Origin: an uncultured Clostridia bacterium
GTDB lineage: Bacteria > Bacillota_A > Clostridia > Oscillospirales > Oscillospiraceae
Assembly: GCA_949289625.1 (NCBI GenBank)
Contig: CASEPH010000205.1
Span: forward strand, 1 to 15,018
Direction of reading: 5' to 3'
DNA length: 15,018 nt
The translations under genes were made by a program, and so were the position numbers. Shown here one piece after another: positions 6,464-14,604 of the stretch. The notes below the pieces were generated by a model. That model ran no database searches and was not told the origin of the DNA. It was given only the letters and a program-made list of their open reading frames with translations. How positions within the stretch are numbered: the stretch's first letter is position 1; each line of letters begins with the position of its first letter.

Positions 6464-8548
6464 ATGCTTGAAGTGCTATCCCCGGCCGGTTCCAGCGATG
6501 CGTTGATCGCCGCGGTACAGAACGGGGCCGACGCCGTCTATCTGGGTTACGGGGCCTTTAACGCCCGTATGAATGCAAAGAACTTCACAGAGGAGCAGCT
6601 GCGGCAGAGCGTCAGCTATTGCCATGTGCGGGGTGTCAAGGTCTATCTGACCCTCAATACCTTGGTGCTGGACCGGGAACTGAAGGATGCCGGCCAGGTG
6701 ATTCTGGAGGCACGGCGGGCTGGCGTTGACGCGATTTTGGTGCAGGATCTGGGAATTTTACGCCTGGTGCGCCAGATGGCCCCTGATATGCCCATCCATG
6801 CCAGCACCCAGATGGCGGTCCACAATCTGGCGGGGGTGAGAAAGGCGGCGGAGCTGGGCATCAGCCGGGTGGTTTTAGCCCGGGAACTGAACCGGGATCA
6901 GATTGCCGCGATTTGCCGGGAAAGTCCCATTGAGGTGGAAGTATTTGTTCATGGGGCTCTGTGTATGTGTTATTCTGGACAGTGCTACATGTCCGCCGTC
7001 ATTGGTCGCCGCAGCGGCAATCGAGGCCAGTGTGCCCAACCCTGCCGAATGGCCTATGGCTTTGACCGGAATGAAAACCGCTACCCCTTGAGCTTGAAGG
7101 ACAACTGTCTGGTGGGCTATCTCCGGGAATTGGAGCAGATGGGCGTGGCTTGCGTCAAGATCGAGGGCCGCATGAAGCGGGCAGAATATGTGGCCATTGC
7201 CACAAAAATCTATAAGGATGCGGCCATGGGCCGGAAGGTGACGGCGCAGCAGCTCCAGGAACTGCGAAAGGTGTTTTCGCGACAGGGCTTTACCGACGGC
7301 TATTTTACGGGCCGCAAGGGAGAGAAAATGTTTGGGACCCGCCAGGAGGAGGAGACGGACCGGGCATTGTTTGCTCGAGCCAGAGCCACCTATGAAAACG
7401 CGGAGCTTCGCCGGGTGCCGGTGCGCTTTCAGATGACGGTGCGCTACGGAATGCCGGCCACCCTGACGGCCATAGACGAGAAGGGGTACTGGGCCCAGAG
7501 TGCGGGACCTATGCCGGAACCGGCCAGAACCAGAGCCTTAACCCAGCAGGATTTGGTGGACCGACTGCAAAAGACCGGCGGTACGCCATATTATCTTACG
7601 GATCTGCAACTGGAACTGGAGCCGGGGCTGACGTTGTCCGCCTCTGCCATCAATGCCCTTCGCCGGGATGTGCTGAGTCGTCTGTCGGCAGTACGGGGGC
7701 AGGTGCCTCAGACCAGAGAAGGCTCCTTTGCGCAGCCGGCAGTTTACTCCTCCTATCAGGGAAAGCCGGTTTTTACGGTGAGCATTCAGTCTGTCGGCCA
7801 GATCACCCGGGAACTTCTGAATTTCCAGCCGGCGGTGTTGTATATGCCGCTGTATCTGGTGGTATCCGGCCATCCCAGTGTGACCGCTGCGCTGCAGTCC
7901 GTACCGATATGTGCCGTTTTGCCCCGGGTCATTACGGAGGAACAGTGGGATTCTGTGTTCCGGCAGCTGGCGAAGGCAAAAACCTTGGGCATCCGGGAAG
8001 TCCTGATCGGCAATCTGGGCATGATTGATCCGGTGCGCCGGGCGGGTTTTACCCTGCGGGGAGATTTTGGACTCAATGTGTTCAATTCTGGTTCCGCCAA
8101 CCTCTATGCGGAACTGGGCCTGGCATCTTTAACGGCGTCCTTTGAACTGACCATACCCCAGATCCGAGATCTGTCCAAGCCTGTGCCCATGGAGCTGATG
8201 GCCTATGGACGCTTGCCGTTGATGATTACAGAAAACTGCATTATCCACAGCCGCACCGGCACTTGTACCTGCGGCAGCAGCAGGACCGGATTGGTGGACC
8301 GTACCGGCAGCCGTTTCCCAGTCCTGCGGGATGGAAATACCTGCCGCACCGTCATTTATAACAGCCGAAAGCTCTATTGGAGAGACAAGCTTTCGGAGCT
8401 GACCGGACTGGGCCTCTGGGGCCTGCGGCTGAGCTTTACCACGGAAAACGACCAACAGGTCAACGCCGTGCTCCAGGAGCATCTCCAGGGAGGTACCTTT
8501 GATCCCGGTGTCAGCACCCGGGGGCTGTATCTTCGCGGCGTTGAATGA
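6464..8548 (+). CDS. U32-family peptidase-like protein, long RlhA/YdcP-type
   Basis: U32 proteins are annotated as peptidases, but characterised members (TrhP of tRNA, RlhA of 23S rRNA) take part in hydroxylation of an RNA pyrimidine. The 694 residues fit the long RlhA type with an extra C-terminal part rather than the short TrhP type of roughly 420-450. The N-terminal half is a TIM-barrel-like U32 domain starting LEVLSPAGS. The family signature is at 159-178: EVFVHGALC, then Cys167, Cys169, Cys174, with Cys190 and Cys194 in GQCAQPC. A second cysteine group lies near the C-terminus (Cys592, Cys601, Cys603), with FTGRKGEKMFG-type sequence in the middle. The cysteines are probably an Fe-S or metal site. 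GAGG precedes the ATG at 6464. It is the first gene of the operon, 28 bases before maf. The RNA target is not deducible here; I am sure of the family, less of the subfamily. Confidence 0.9.
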   Translation: MLEVLSPAGSSDALIAAVQNGADAVYLGYGAFNARMNAKNFTEEQLRQSVSYCHVRGVKVYLTLNTLVLDRELKDAGQVILEARRAGVDAILVQDLGILRLVRQMAPDMPIHASTQMAVHNLAGVRKAAELGISRVVLARELNRDQIAAICRESPIEVEVFVHGALCMCYSGQCYMSAVIGRRSGNRGQCAQPCRMAYGFDRNENRYPLSLKDNCLVGYLRELEQMGVACVKIEGRMKRAEYVAIATKIYKDAAMGRKVTAQQLQELRKVFSRQGFTDGYFTGRKGEKMFGTRQEEETDRALFARARATYENAELRRVPVRFQMTVRYGMPATLTAIDEKGYWAQSAGPMPEPARTRALTQQDLVDRLQKTGGTPYYLTDLQLELEPGLTLSASAINALRRDVLSRLSAVRGQVPQTREGSFAQPAVYSSYQGKPVFTVSIQSVGQITRELLNFQPAVLYMPLYLVVSGHPSVTAALQSVPICAVLPRVITEEQWDSVFRQLAKAKTLGIREVLIGNLGMIDPVRRAGFTLRGDFGLNVFNSGSANLYAELGLASLTASFELTIPQIRDLSKPVPMELMAYGRLPLMITENCIIHSRTGTCTCGSSRTGLVDRTGSRFPVLRDGNTCRTVIYNSRKLYWRDKLSELTGLGLWGLRLSFTTENDQQVNAVLQEHLQGGTFDPGVSTRGLYLRGVE

Positions 8549-8576
8549 CGACCCCTTGCGATGGAGGAACTGACCC

Positions 8577-9161
8577 ATGAATTGCAACAAGTTGATTTTG
8601 GCCTCCGGATCACCCCGGCGCAGAGAGCTGCTGGAGCGGATCGGACTAAAGTTTACCGTCCAGGCGGCGGATGTGGACGAAACGCTGGTTCCCGGTCTTT
8701 CGCCCCGGGAACAGGTAATGCGGCTGAGTCGTATCAAGGCCCAGGCCGTTGCGGATGCCTTGAACGAGACTGCGGTGATTTTGTCTGCGGATACCGTGGT
8801 GGTGTTGGACAGCGCCATTTTGGGAAAACCGAAAGATACGGCTGACGCCAGAGACATGCTAAAACGGCTTTCCGGCCGCAGCCACCTGGTCCTTACCGGC
8901 GTCACAGTATGGAAGGACGGCCAGATGCGGAGCCACTGCGAGGAGACGGAGGTATTCCTCCGGACACTGACGGATGCGGAGATCGAGGCCTACATTGCCA
9001 CGGGGGAGCCCATGGATAAGGCCGGAGCCTATGGCATCCAGGGATACGCCTCGCTGTTTGTGGAAAAGCTGGTGGGGGACTATTATAATGTGATGGGGCT
9101 GCCGCTGTGCGCTGCGGCTCTGATGCTCCGGGACGCCGGGATTTCCGTGCTGGAGGCCTGA
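8577..9161 (+). CDS. maf: Maf-family nucleoside triphosphate pyrophosphatase
   Basis: Cytoplasmic house-cleaning enzyme that hydrolyses non-canonical or methylated NTPs, and dTTP/UTP in the YhdE subgroup, to the monophosphate plus pyrophosphate. The protein has 194 residues, the usual size. The N-terminal phosphate-binding motif LILASGSPRRRELL (6-19), DVDE (33-36), the SADTVV motif with its metal-binding Asp, GKPKD, and the C-terminal YGIQGYASLFVEKLVGDYYNV segment are all present. GGAGG (8564-8568) sits 8 bases before the ATG. It ends two bases before mreC, and its last codons contain the mreC ribosome site, so the two are translationally close. In Bacillus maf also stands next to the mre genes, so the placement is conserved; radC and mreB, present there, are absent here. 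Confidence 0.96.
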   Translation: MNCNKLILASGSPRRRELLERIGLKFTVQAADVDETLVPGLSPREQVMRLSRIKAQAVADALNETAVILSADTVVVLDSAILGKPKDTADARDMLKRLSGRSHLVLTGVTVWKDGQMRSHCEETEVFLRTLTDAEIEAYIATGEPMDKAGAYGIQGYASLFVEKLVGDYYNVMGLPLCAAALMLRDAGISVLEA

Positions 9162-9163
9162 TT

Positions 9164-10006
9164 ATGAAAAGATTTTTTAATACGAGACTTCGGGTAGTGC
9201 TGGTGCTGGCGGTGTTGGCGGCTCTGGTGACCATGGGCTACATCATCCTGCGGCCGGGTAAGGCGTCGCCGATGAATAACGCGGTATCTACGGTGATGAC
9301 GCCGGTAAAGAACGCAACCACTATTTTGGTCCGGCAGGCGGAGCGGCTGTACAATTATATGTTTGGCTATGAGATGCTGTCCGCAGAAAATGAACAGCTT
9401 CGGGTGGAGCTGGCGGAACTGAATCAGGATATTCGAAACTCCCAGACCTACAAGGAGGAGAACGAACACTTCCGCAGCCTGCTGAATCTGGCGGAGAAGC
9501 ATACAGACTATACCTTTGAGATTGCCAATGTGGTTTCCTGGGACAGCTCCGGCTATGGCAGTGTCATGACCATTTCCAAGGGAGCCTCGGCTGGACTGGA
9601 AGCGGGAATGTGCGCTATTACTGCCGACGGCCAGGTGCTGGGACTGATCACCGAAACCGGAAGCAGCTGGGCCACCGTTACCACCATTCTGGATACCACC
9701 TCTGAAATCGGCGCCTATATCTTTGGCAGCGGCTACAGCTGCATTGCCCAGGGCGATTTTGAGCTCATGCGGCAGGGAACCCTGCGGGCCAGCTATATCA
9801 GCTCCTCCGCCACCATTCGGAACGGAGACCAGCTGCTTACCTCCGGTGACGGTGATATCTATCCTGCAGGACTGGTGATCGGCAACGTGACCGATGTGGG
9901 CGACGACGAGGTGAATGTGGCAAAGTATGCTGTAATCACCCCCACGGTGGATATTAGCAGTGTAGAGCAGGTATTTATCATCAAGTCCTTTGACGTCAAC
10001 GACTGA
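9164..10006 (+). CDS. mreC: Rod shape-determining protein MreC
   Basis: MreC is a bitopic membrane protein of the elongasome; its outer part binds and activates PBP2 for lateral wall growth. The product is 280 residues from the ATG at 9164, with GGAGG seven bases upstream inside the end of maf; an open frame continuing upstream to 9107 is only maf sequence in another frame. A single membrane segment at about 8-28 follows a short basic cytoplasmic tail (MKRFFNTRLR). A coiled-coil stretch at about 65-105 (AENEQLRVELAELNQ, then EENEHFRSLLNLAE) and the two beta domains follow, with conserved pieces such as SGYGSVMTISKGAS and DGQVLGLI. mreD follows after 18 bases. mreB is not adjacent. Confidence 0.96.
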   Translation: MKRFFNTRLRVVLVLAVLAALVTMGYIILRPGKASPMNNAVSTVMTPVKNATTILVRQAERLYNYMFGYEMLSAENEQLRVELAELNQDIRNSQTYKEENEHFRSLLNLAEKHTDYTFEIANVVSWDSSGYGSVMTISKGASAGLEAGMCAITADGQVLGLITETGSSWATVTTILDTTSEIGAYIFGSGYSCIAQGDFELMRQGTLRASYISSSATIRNGDQLLTSGDGDIYPAGLVIGNVTDVGDDEVNVAKYAVITPTVDISSVEQVFIIKSFDVND

Positions 10007-10024
10007 GGCTGGAAAGGAGCAAGC

Positions 10025-10537
10025 ATGTCCAGCAAGACGCTCTTTCGCATCAAAATGACGCTGTACGCCCTGCTGCTGATCTTGGCAGAGTTGCTGCAGA
10101 CGTCGGTATTCGGAAATTTAAACCTTGGCTTTGTTCCCAGCGCCATGCCTGTGGCGGTGGCTTGCATCAGTCTGTTCGAAGGGTCCCAGCGGGGGTGTAT
10201 CTTCGGCCTGGCTGGAGGCTGCATCTGGGCTTGGAGTACAGAGATGAGTTATTATGGCGCCTGGTGCATTGTGGCGCTGACGGTAACTGGAGCCCTGGCG
10301 GGATTGATCACGGAGCGGTTCCTGCTGCGGGGAATCAAAACGGCGCTGTGTATCTGTGCTTCGGCGCTGCTTCTGACGGAGGGACTTTATGTCCTGGTGT
10401 CCGTGTTTTCCGGGGTAATTCCCGTGGTAGCGTTGGTTACGGTGTTTTTGCCGGAAATGGTGGCAGGCCTGATCCTGTGCCTGTTGTTTTACTTCTTGTC
10501 GGCCCATATCTCTCGGATTGGAGGATTCCATGGATAG
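10025..10537 (+). CDS. mreD: Rod shape-determining protein MreD
   Basis: Small polytopic membrane protein of the elongasome that works with MreC and PBP2/RodA. At 170 residues it is nearly all hydrophobic, with about five or six membrane segments, and has the typical MreD start (short basic tail, then TLYALLLILAELLQTS) and a C-terminal hydrophobic stretch. AAAGGAG lies five bases before the ATG. Its stop overlaps the start of the PBP2 gene by 8 bases (ATGGATAG), which implies translational coupling. Sequence conservation in this family is low, so the call rests on size, topology and position between mreC and a class B PBP gene. Confidence 0.92.
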   Translation: MSSKTLFRIKMTLYALLLILAELLQTSVFGNLNLGFVPSAMPVAVACISLFEGSQRGCIFGLAGGCIWAWSTEMSYYGAWCIVALTVTGALAGLITERFLLRGIKTALCICASALLLTEGLYVLVSVFSGVIPVVALVTVFLPEMVAGLILCLLFYFLSAHISRIGGFHG

Positions 10538-12575
10538 AATCTATCGCTTTCGCACTGGCCTTGTGGTGTTTTTGATCTGCTTTGTGGCTGTAGTTTATGT
10601 ATTCCGGCTGTTTGGCCTTCAGCTGACGGAAAACGAGGAAAATGCCTATGGCAGCTCCAGCACCACTACCTATAGCCTGACGGTGTCCGCTGCCCGAGGA
10701 GAGATTCTGGACCGGCATGGAACGGTGCTGGTGAGCAATCGGGCCACCTACAGCGTTACCATCAACAGCTTCGTGCTCTTTAATGCCGACGATCCCAATG
10801 GAGCGTTGCTGAACCTGGCGGAGACCTGCATCAAAAACGGCATAACATATAAGGATACGCTGCCGTTGTCTACCACCACGCCCTACACATACACGGAAGA
10901 AGAGCTTAGCTATACTTTCCGCAAATTCCTGCTGGGACGGGAGTGGGACGCGGACATGACGGCAGAGAATTTGGCGAAGAAACTCAAGTCTGCTTACCAT
11001 ATTTCTGATGAGTACACAGAGGAGCAGGCCAGACTCATTATGGGCCTGCGGTACGAGCTGGATCTGCCCACCTATGCCAATGCGGATGTTTATACGTTGA
11101 CGGAGGATGTATCTGCTGACCAACTGGCCATATTGAAGGAACTGGGGATTCCTGGCATGGATGTGGAGACCACCACAGTGCGGGAATACAATACCACCTT
11201 TGCGGCCCAGCTGCTGGGACATGTGGGCGCCATGACGGAGGAACAGACGGAGACCTATGAAGCCCTGGGCTATGCGCTGGACGCCAAGGTGGGTCAAGAC
11301 GGCCTGGAGGCAGCCTTTGAGGAGTATCTCCATGGTACCGACGGCGTCAAGGTGGTTACGGTGGCGGCGGACGGTACAGTGTTGGACGAATACTGGGAAG
11401 TGGAACCCCAAAGCGGAGCCAACGTGATCACCTCCATTGACATTGGGCTCCAGGAGGTGGCGGAGAAATCTTTGGCTACGCATATTCAAGCCTTGGTGGA
11501 ATCCAAAGGCGAGGGCGTAGACGGATATGATGCGGATGCCGGTGCTGTGGTGGTCATGGATCCCAATAACGGGGAAGTGCTGGCAGCAGCGAACTATCCC
11601 ACCTATGATCCCAACGATTATTTCACCAAATATAATGAACTGCTGGAAGCAGAGGTATCGCCGCTGCGGAACCGGGCGCTGTTGGATGCAAATCCTCCGG
11701 GCTCCACATTTAAAATGATTACCTCGGTGGCGGCCATGCGAGCGGGAATCAGCCCGGACAACACAGTAGACGGCGAGGGATACTATGAGTTCTCTGATGG
11801 TACCAAGCTGGGCTGCTGGATTGTTAACCAGGGCGGTGTCCATGGCATCCTGGATATGCGTGGGGCACTGGCGCAATCCTGTAATATCTACTTCTATACA
11901 GTGGGGATGCAGGCGGGAATTACCAAGATAGATGAGGTTGCGGAATCCTTTGGCATTGGCCAGGATTCCGGTTCCGAAATCTATTCCAGCAGCGGGCAGA
12001 TGGCGTCCCCGGATTTGAAAAAAGAAATATATGGGGACGCGGAATACTCAGACTGGTATATGGCAGATACTGCTACCGCAGCCATCGGGCAGTCCGATAC
12101 CCGTGTTACGCCGCTTCAGCTGTGCCGCTATGTGACGGCCATCGCCAACGGAGGAACCCTCTATAAAGCCACGTTCCTGCGGCGGGCCGTGTCCTCAGAC
12201 TTCCAGACGCTGGTGAAAGGGAACGACTATGAACCGGTTGCCACCAATCTTTTAAGCGCCAGCGAATATCAGGTGCTCTATGAAGGCATGCGGATGTGCG
12301 TCACGGAGGGTACCGGCTCAGGACTGAGCGATTATCCCATTGAAGTCTGCGCAAAAACCGGTACTGCCCAGCATGGTTCCGGTGGTTCCGATAACGGTGC
12401 CTTTGTGTGCTGGGCACCAGCGGACGATCCAGAGATTGTCATTGCTATCTATGTGGATCACGGTGCCTCCGGCGGCAACTTTGCTGGTGTCGCAGAAGAT
12501 ATTCTGGACTATTATTTCAATTCTCAGTATCCCACCCAGGAGGTGGAGATCGAGAATACCATGACGGAGGACTGA
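10530..12575 (+). CDS. mrdA: Penicillin-binding protein 2, class B transpeptidase of the elongasome
   Basis: Membrane-anchored D,D-transpeptidase that crosslinks lateral-wall peptidoglycan and works with the RodA glycosyltransferase. It has 681 residues. An N-terminal membrane anchor (about 8-28) is followed by a PBP dimerisation/pedestal domain containing GEILDRHGTVLVSNRATYSV, and then the transpeptidase domain with all three motifs: catalytic Ser392 in STFK (Lys395), SCN at 450-452, and KTGT at 609-612. The start is the ATG at 10530 with GGAGG five bases upstream; an in-frame TTG at 10518 is further back but poorly placed. It overlaps mreD by 8 bases and is followed after 5 bases by the DnaD-domain gene. 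The genetic context (mreC, mreD) identifies it as the elongation rather than the division or sporulation PBP. Confidence 0.95.
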   Translation: MDRIYRFRTGLVVFLICFVAVVYVFRLFGLQLTENEENAYGSSSTTTYSLTVSAARGEILDRHGTVLVSNRATYSVTINSFVLFNADDPNGALLNLAETCIKNGITYKDTLPLSTTTPYTYTEEELSYTFRKFLLGREWDADMTAENLAKKLKSAYHISDEYTEEQARLIMGLRYELDLPTYANADVYTLTEDVSADQLAILKELGIPGMDVETTTVREYNTTFAAQLLGHVGAMTEEQTETYEALGYALDAKVGQDGLEAAFEEYLHGTDGVKVVTVAADGTVLDEYWEVEPQSGANVITSIDIGLQEVAEKSLATHIQALVESKGEGVDGYDADAGAVVVMDPNNGEVLAAANYPTYDPNDYFTKYNELLEAEVSPLRNRALLDANPPGSTFKMITSVAAMRAGISPDNTVDGEGYYEFSDGTKLGCWIVNQGGVHGILDMRGALAQSCNIYFYTVGMQAGITKIDEVAESFGIGQDSGSEIYSSSGQMASPDLKKEIYGDAEYSDWYMADTATAAIGQSDTRVTPLQLCRYVTAIANGGTLYKATFLRRAVSSDFQTLVKGNDYEPVATNLLSASEYQVLYEGMRMCVTEGTGSGLSDYPIEVCAKTGTAQHGSGGSDNGAFVCWAPADDPEIVIAIYVDHGASGGNFAGVAEDILDYYFNSQYPTQEVEIENTMTED

Positions 12576-12580
12576 CGGGG

Positions 12581-13504
12581 ATGGAACCACTGGATTATAT
12601 TACCCTGACGCCCCAGGAAACGGCAAAGCTGCTCTCTGCGGGCAGCGGGGATGCCGCGCTGGTCTATCTCTACGTCAAGGCCACCGGGGACTATCGGCTG
12701 GTCCATGCCCAGGAAAAGCTGCATCTGTCCACTCAGAACCTTGGGTGGGCGGAGTCGCTGCTGAAACAACTGGGGCTGATGGAGATACAGCCGGCCAAGG
12801 AACGCTATGACAAATCTCGTGCTCCAGCCTATACCGGGGAATCGGTGACCGCCTATGCTGCAAAAGATCCTTCGTTTACCCTGCTGCAGGGGGAGATCAG
12901 TCGGAGGTTGGGCCGGGTGCTGTCCTCAGAGGAACTCAAGACTCTGCTGGCCATTCGGGATTATTTGAAAATGCCGCCGGAAGTGGTTGGTATGGTGCTG
13001 ACCTACTGCCTCCAGCGCAACGAATATTACAACCGATCCCACGGGACAAACCGGACCGTTACCATGCGGGGGATTGAACGGGAGTGCTATGCCTGGGCCA
13101 ATCAGGGGATCGTGACTCTGGACCGGGCTTCAGAATACATCAGCCGCAAGCTCTCCATGATGACGCCGGAGGCCCAGGTGAAGAAGCTGATGCAGCTGGA
13201 CCGGCCATTGGTGGATTCGGAACGGGAGTACATAAAATCATGGCTTTCTATGGGGTTTGAACCGGCGGCCATTCAGGCTGCCTACGAAAAGACCGTGGTG
13301 GCCACGGGAAAGCTGGCCTGGCGCTATATGAATAAGATTTTGCTGAATTGGCACGAGAAGGGACTGCATACCTTGGCGCAAGTTCAGTCCGGGGATCAGC
13401 GCAGTCCTGCGGGACAGCCGGAGGGTGGTTATACCCTGGGGCAGAGTGAGCTCAATGCAATTGCCAAGCTCCGGCAGCTTCGGGACGCTTTGAAGGAGGA
13501 ATAA
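12581..13504 (+). CDS. DnaD-domain primosome protein
   Basis: DnaD/DnaB-like proteins of Firmicutes remodel DNA and help load the replicative helicase at the origin and at restarted forks. The protein has 307 residues. The N-terminal part (about 8-70) may be a winged-helix-like domain. Two DnaD-type helical repeats follow, at about 97-185 (LLQGEISRRLGR, then RDYLKMPPEVVGMVL, GIERECYAWANQG) and 205-262. The second ends with Tyr249, Ile253 and Trp257, an exact YxxxIxxxW motif known from DnaD C-terminal domains to contribute to DNA binding. The tail from about 265 is loose and polar. The ATG at 12581 is chosen because the frame upstream runs into PBP2; GGAGG at 12566-12570 is 10 bases away. The next gene, four bases downstream, is a helicase-loader-type ATPase, its expected partner. 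Confidence 0.93.
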   Translation: MEPLDYITLTPQETAKLLSAGSGDAALVYLYVKATGDYRLVHAQEKLHLSTQNLGWAESLLKQLGLMEIQPAKERYDKSRAPAYTGESVTAYAAKDPSFTLLQGEISRRLGRVLSSEELKTLLAIRDYLKMPPEVVGMVLTYCLQRNEYYNRSHGTNRTVTMRGIERECYAWANQGIVTLDRASEYISRKLSMMTPEAQVKKLMQLDRPLVDSEREYIKSWLSMGFEPAAIQAAYEKTVVATGKLAWRYMNKILLNWHEKGLHTLAQVQSGDQRSPAGQPEGGYTLGQSELNAIAKLRQLRDALKEE

Positions 13505-13508
13505 GGCC

Positions 13509-14498
13509 ATGGGTTATGAACGGGAAGTACTGATCCGGGCCAGGAATCGGCATAAGGAGGCCGTGGAGCAGTACCGGAAAGAACAGCAGCAGCGGCTGCT
13601 GGAGATCTACCATGCGGTTCCTGAACTGGAACGGCTGGACAACCAGCTTCGCCAGACCATGGCGGAGGTGATGGTCCAGGCGCTGCGCCATGGAGAGGAC
13701 CCTAAAGAAGCGCTGGCAGCGATCCGGGAAAAGAATCAAGGGCTGCAGCGTCGTCGGGAGGAGCTGCTGCAACAGACAGGCCACTCTGCATCGGCAGTGC
13801 AGGAGGGGCCTATGTGCCGGAAATGCAGCGACACCGGTTATGTGGGAGAAAAGATGTGTTCCTGTTTGGAGCGATATTGCCAGGAGGAACAGCGAAAAGA
13901 GCTGACCAGTCTTTTGAGCCAAAATGCTAGCTTTGACGATTTTTCTCTGGATTACTATCCTACGGCGGTGAATCCCTCTACAGGGATTTCTCCCCGGGCG
14001 CAGATGGAACTGGTCTATGAGGCCTGTGTCAACTATGCCAGCCACTTTGATCCCAAGCGGTCCAAAAATCTACTGCTGAGCGGTGCGCCGGGACTGGGCA
14101 AGACCTTTTTGTCTGCCTGTATTGCCCAGGAGGTGGTGGCAAGGGGCTACAGTGTGGTCTACGATACGGCTATCCATGTGTTCTCCTGCTTGGAAAAACA
14201 GAAATTTGGCGGCGGTACCGAGGAGGAACTCCGCATGGCCGAACGGATTATGGAGTGCGATCTGCTGATTTTGGACGACCTGGGAACGGAGATGCCCACC
14301 AGCTTTATTGCACCGGCCCTGTACAGTGTGGTGAACGGACGGATTCTGACCCATAAACCCTCCATCATCTCTACCAACTTCAACATTGAACAGCTGGGGG
14401 CCAGATATACCCCCCAGATCACCTCCAGGATCGCCGGGGAGTACCATATTCTGAGTTTTGCTGGTCAGGATATTCGGCGATTGAAGTCCAGACAGTAA
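13509..14498 (+). CDS. DnaC/DnaI-like helicase-loader ATPase with zinc-binding N-terminus
   Basis: AAA+ ATPase of the DnaC/DnaI/IstB group; members load the replicative helicase onto single-stranded DNA. The product has 329 residues. The N-terminal part is helical and charged, predicted coiled coil (about 5-90). A cysteine cluster follows, Cys103, Cys106, Cys117, Cys119 (and Cys124), in CRKCSDTGYVGEKMCSC, which fits the zinc-binding module of DnaI-type loaders. The AAA+ core has Walker A GAPGLGKT (Lys198), Walker B LLILDDLG (Asp256-Asp257), a sensor region (ISTNFN) and the basic SRIAGEY segment with a likely arginine finger. No transposase is nearby, so an IstB role is unlikely. AAGGAGG lies 9 bases before the ATG. 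It is the last gene of the operon, ending before a hairpin terminator. Confidence 0.95.
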   Translation: MGYEREVLIRARNRHKEAVEQYRKEQQQRLLEIYHAVPELERLDNQLRQTMAEVMVQALRHGEDPKEALAAIREKNQGLQRRREELLQQTGHSASAVQEGPMCRKCSDTGYVGEKMCSCLERYCQEEQRKELTSLLSQNASFDDFSLDYYPTAVNPSTGISPRAQMELVYEACVNYASHFDPKRSKNLLLSGAPGLGKTFLSACIAQEVVARGYSVVYDTAIHVFSCLEKQKFGGGTEEELRMAERIMECDLLILDDLGTEMPTSFIAPALYSVVNGRILTHKPSIISTNFNIEQLGARYTPQITSRIAGEYHILSFAGQDIRRLKSRQ

Positions 14499-14526
14499 TC
14501 TGGGCCTGTATTTAGTGAAAACAAGA

Positions 14527-14570
14527 CAAGTTCCGCATTGTGGGAAAAGTGATCCCCGATGCGGAACTTG
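14527..14570. terminator. Hairpin terminator at the end of the mre/dnaD operon, probably bidirectional
   Basis: CAAGTTCCGCAT (14527-14538) and ATGCGGAACTTG (14559-14570) are perfect reverse complements of 12 bases. Further GGGA/TCCC pairing is possible inside the loop. TTTAC follows on the plus strand. It stands between the converging operon and the PAP2-like gene. Confidence 0.8.
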
Positions 14571-14604
14571 TTTACAAAAAATATGCAGAAAAGAAATTAG
14601 ACGG

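Noticed and set aside
10437..11876. 479-codon minus-strand open frame over PBP2
   Set aside because: Antisense shadow; the plus frame carries the STFK, SCN and KTGT motifs.
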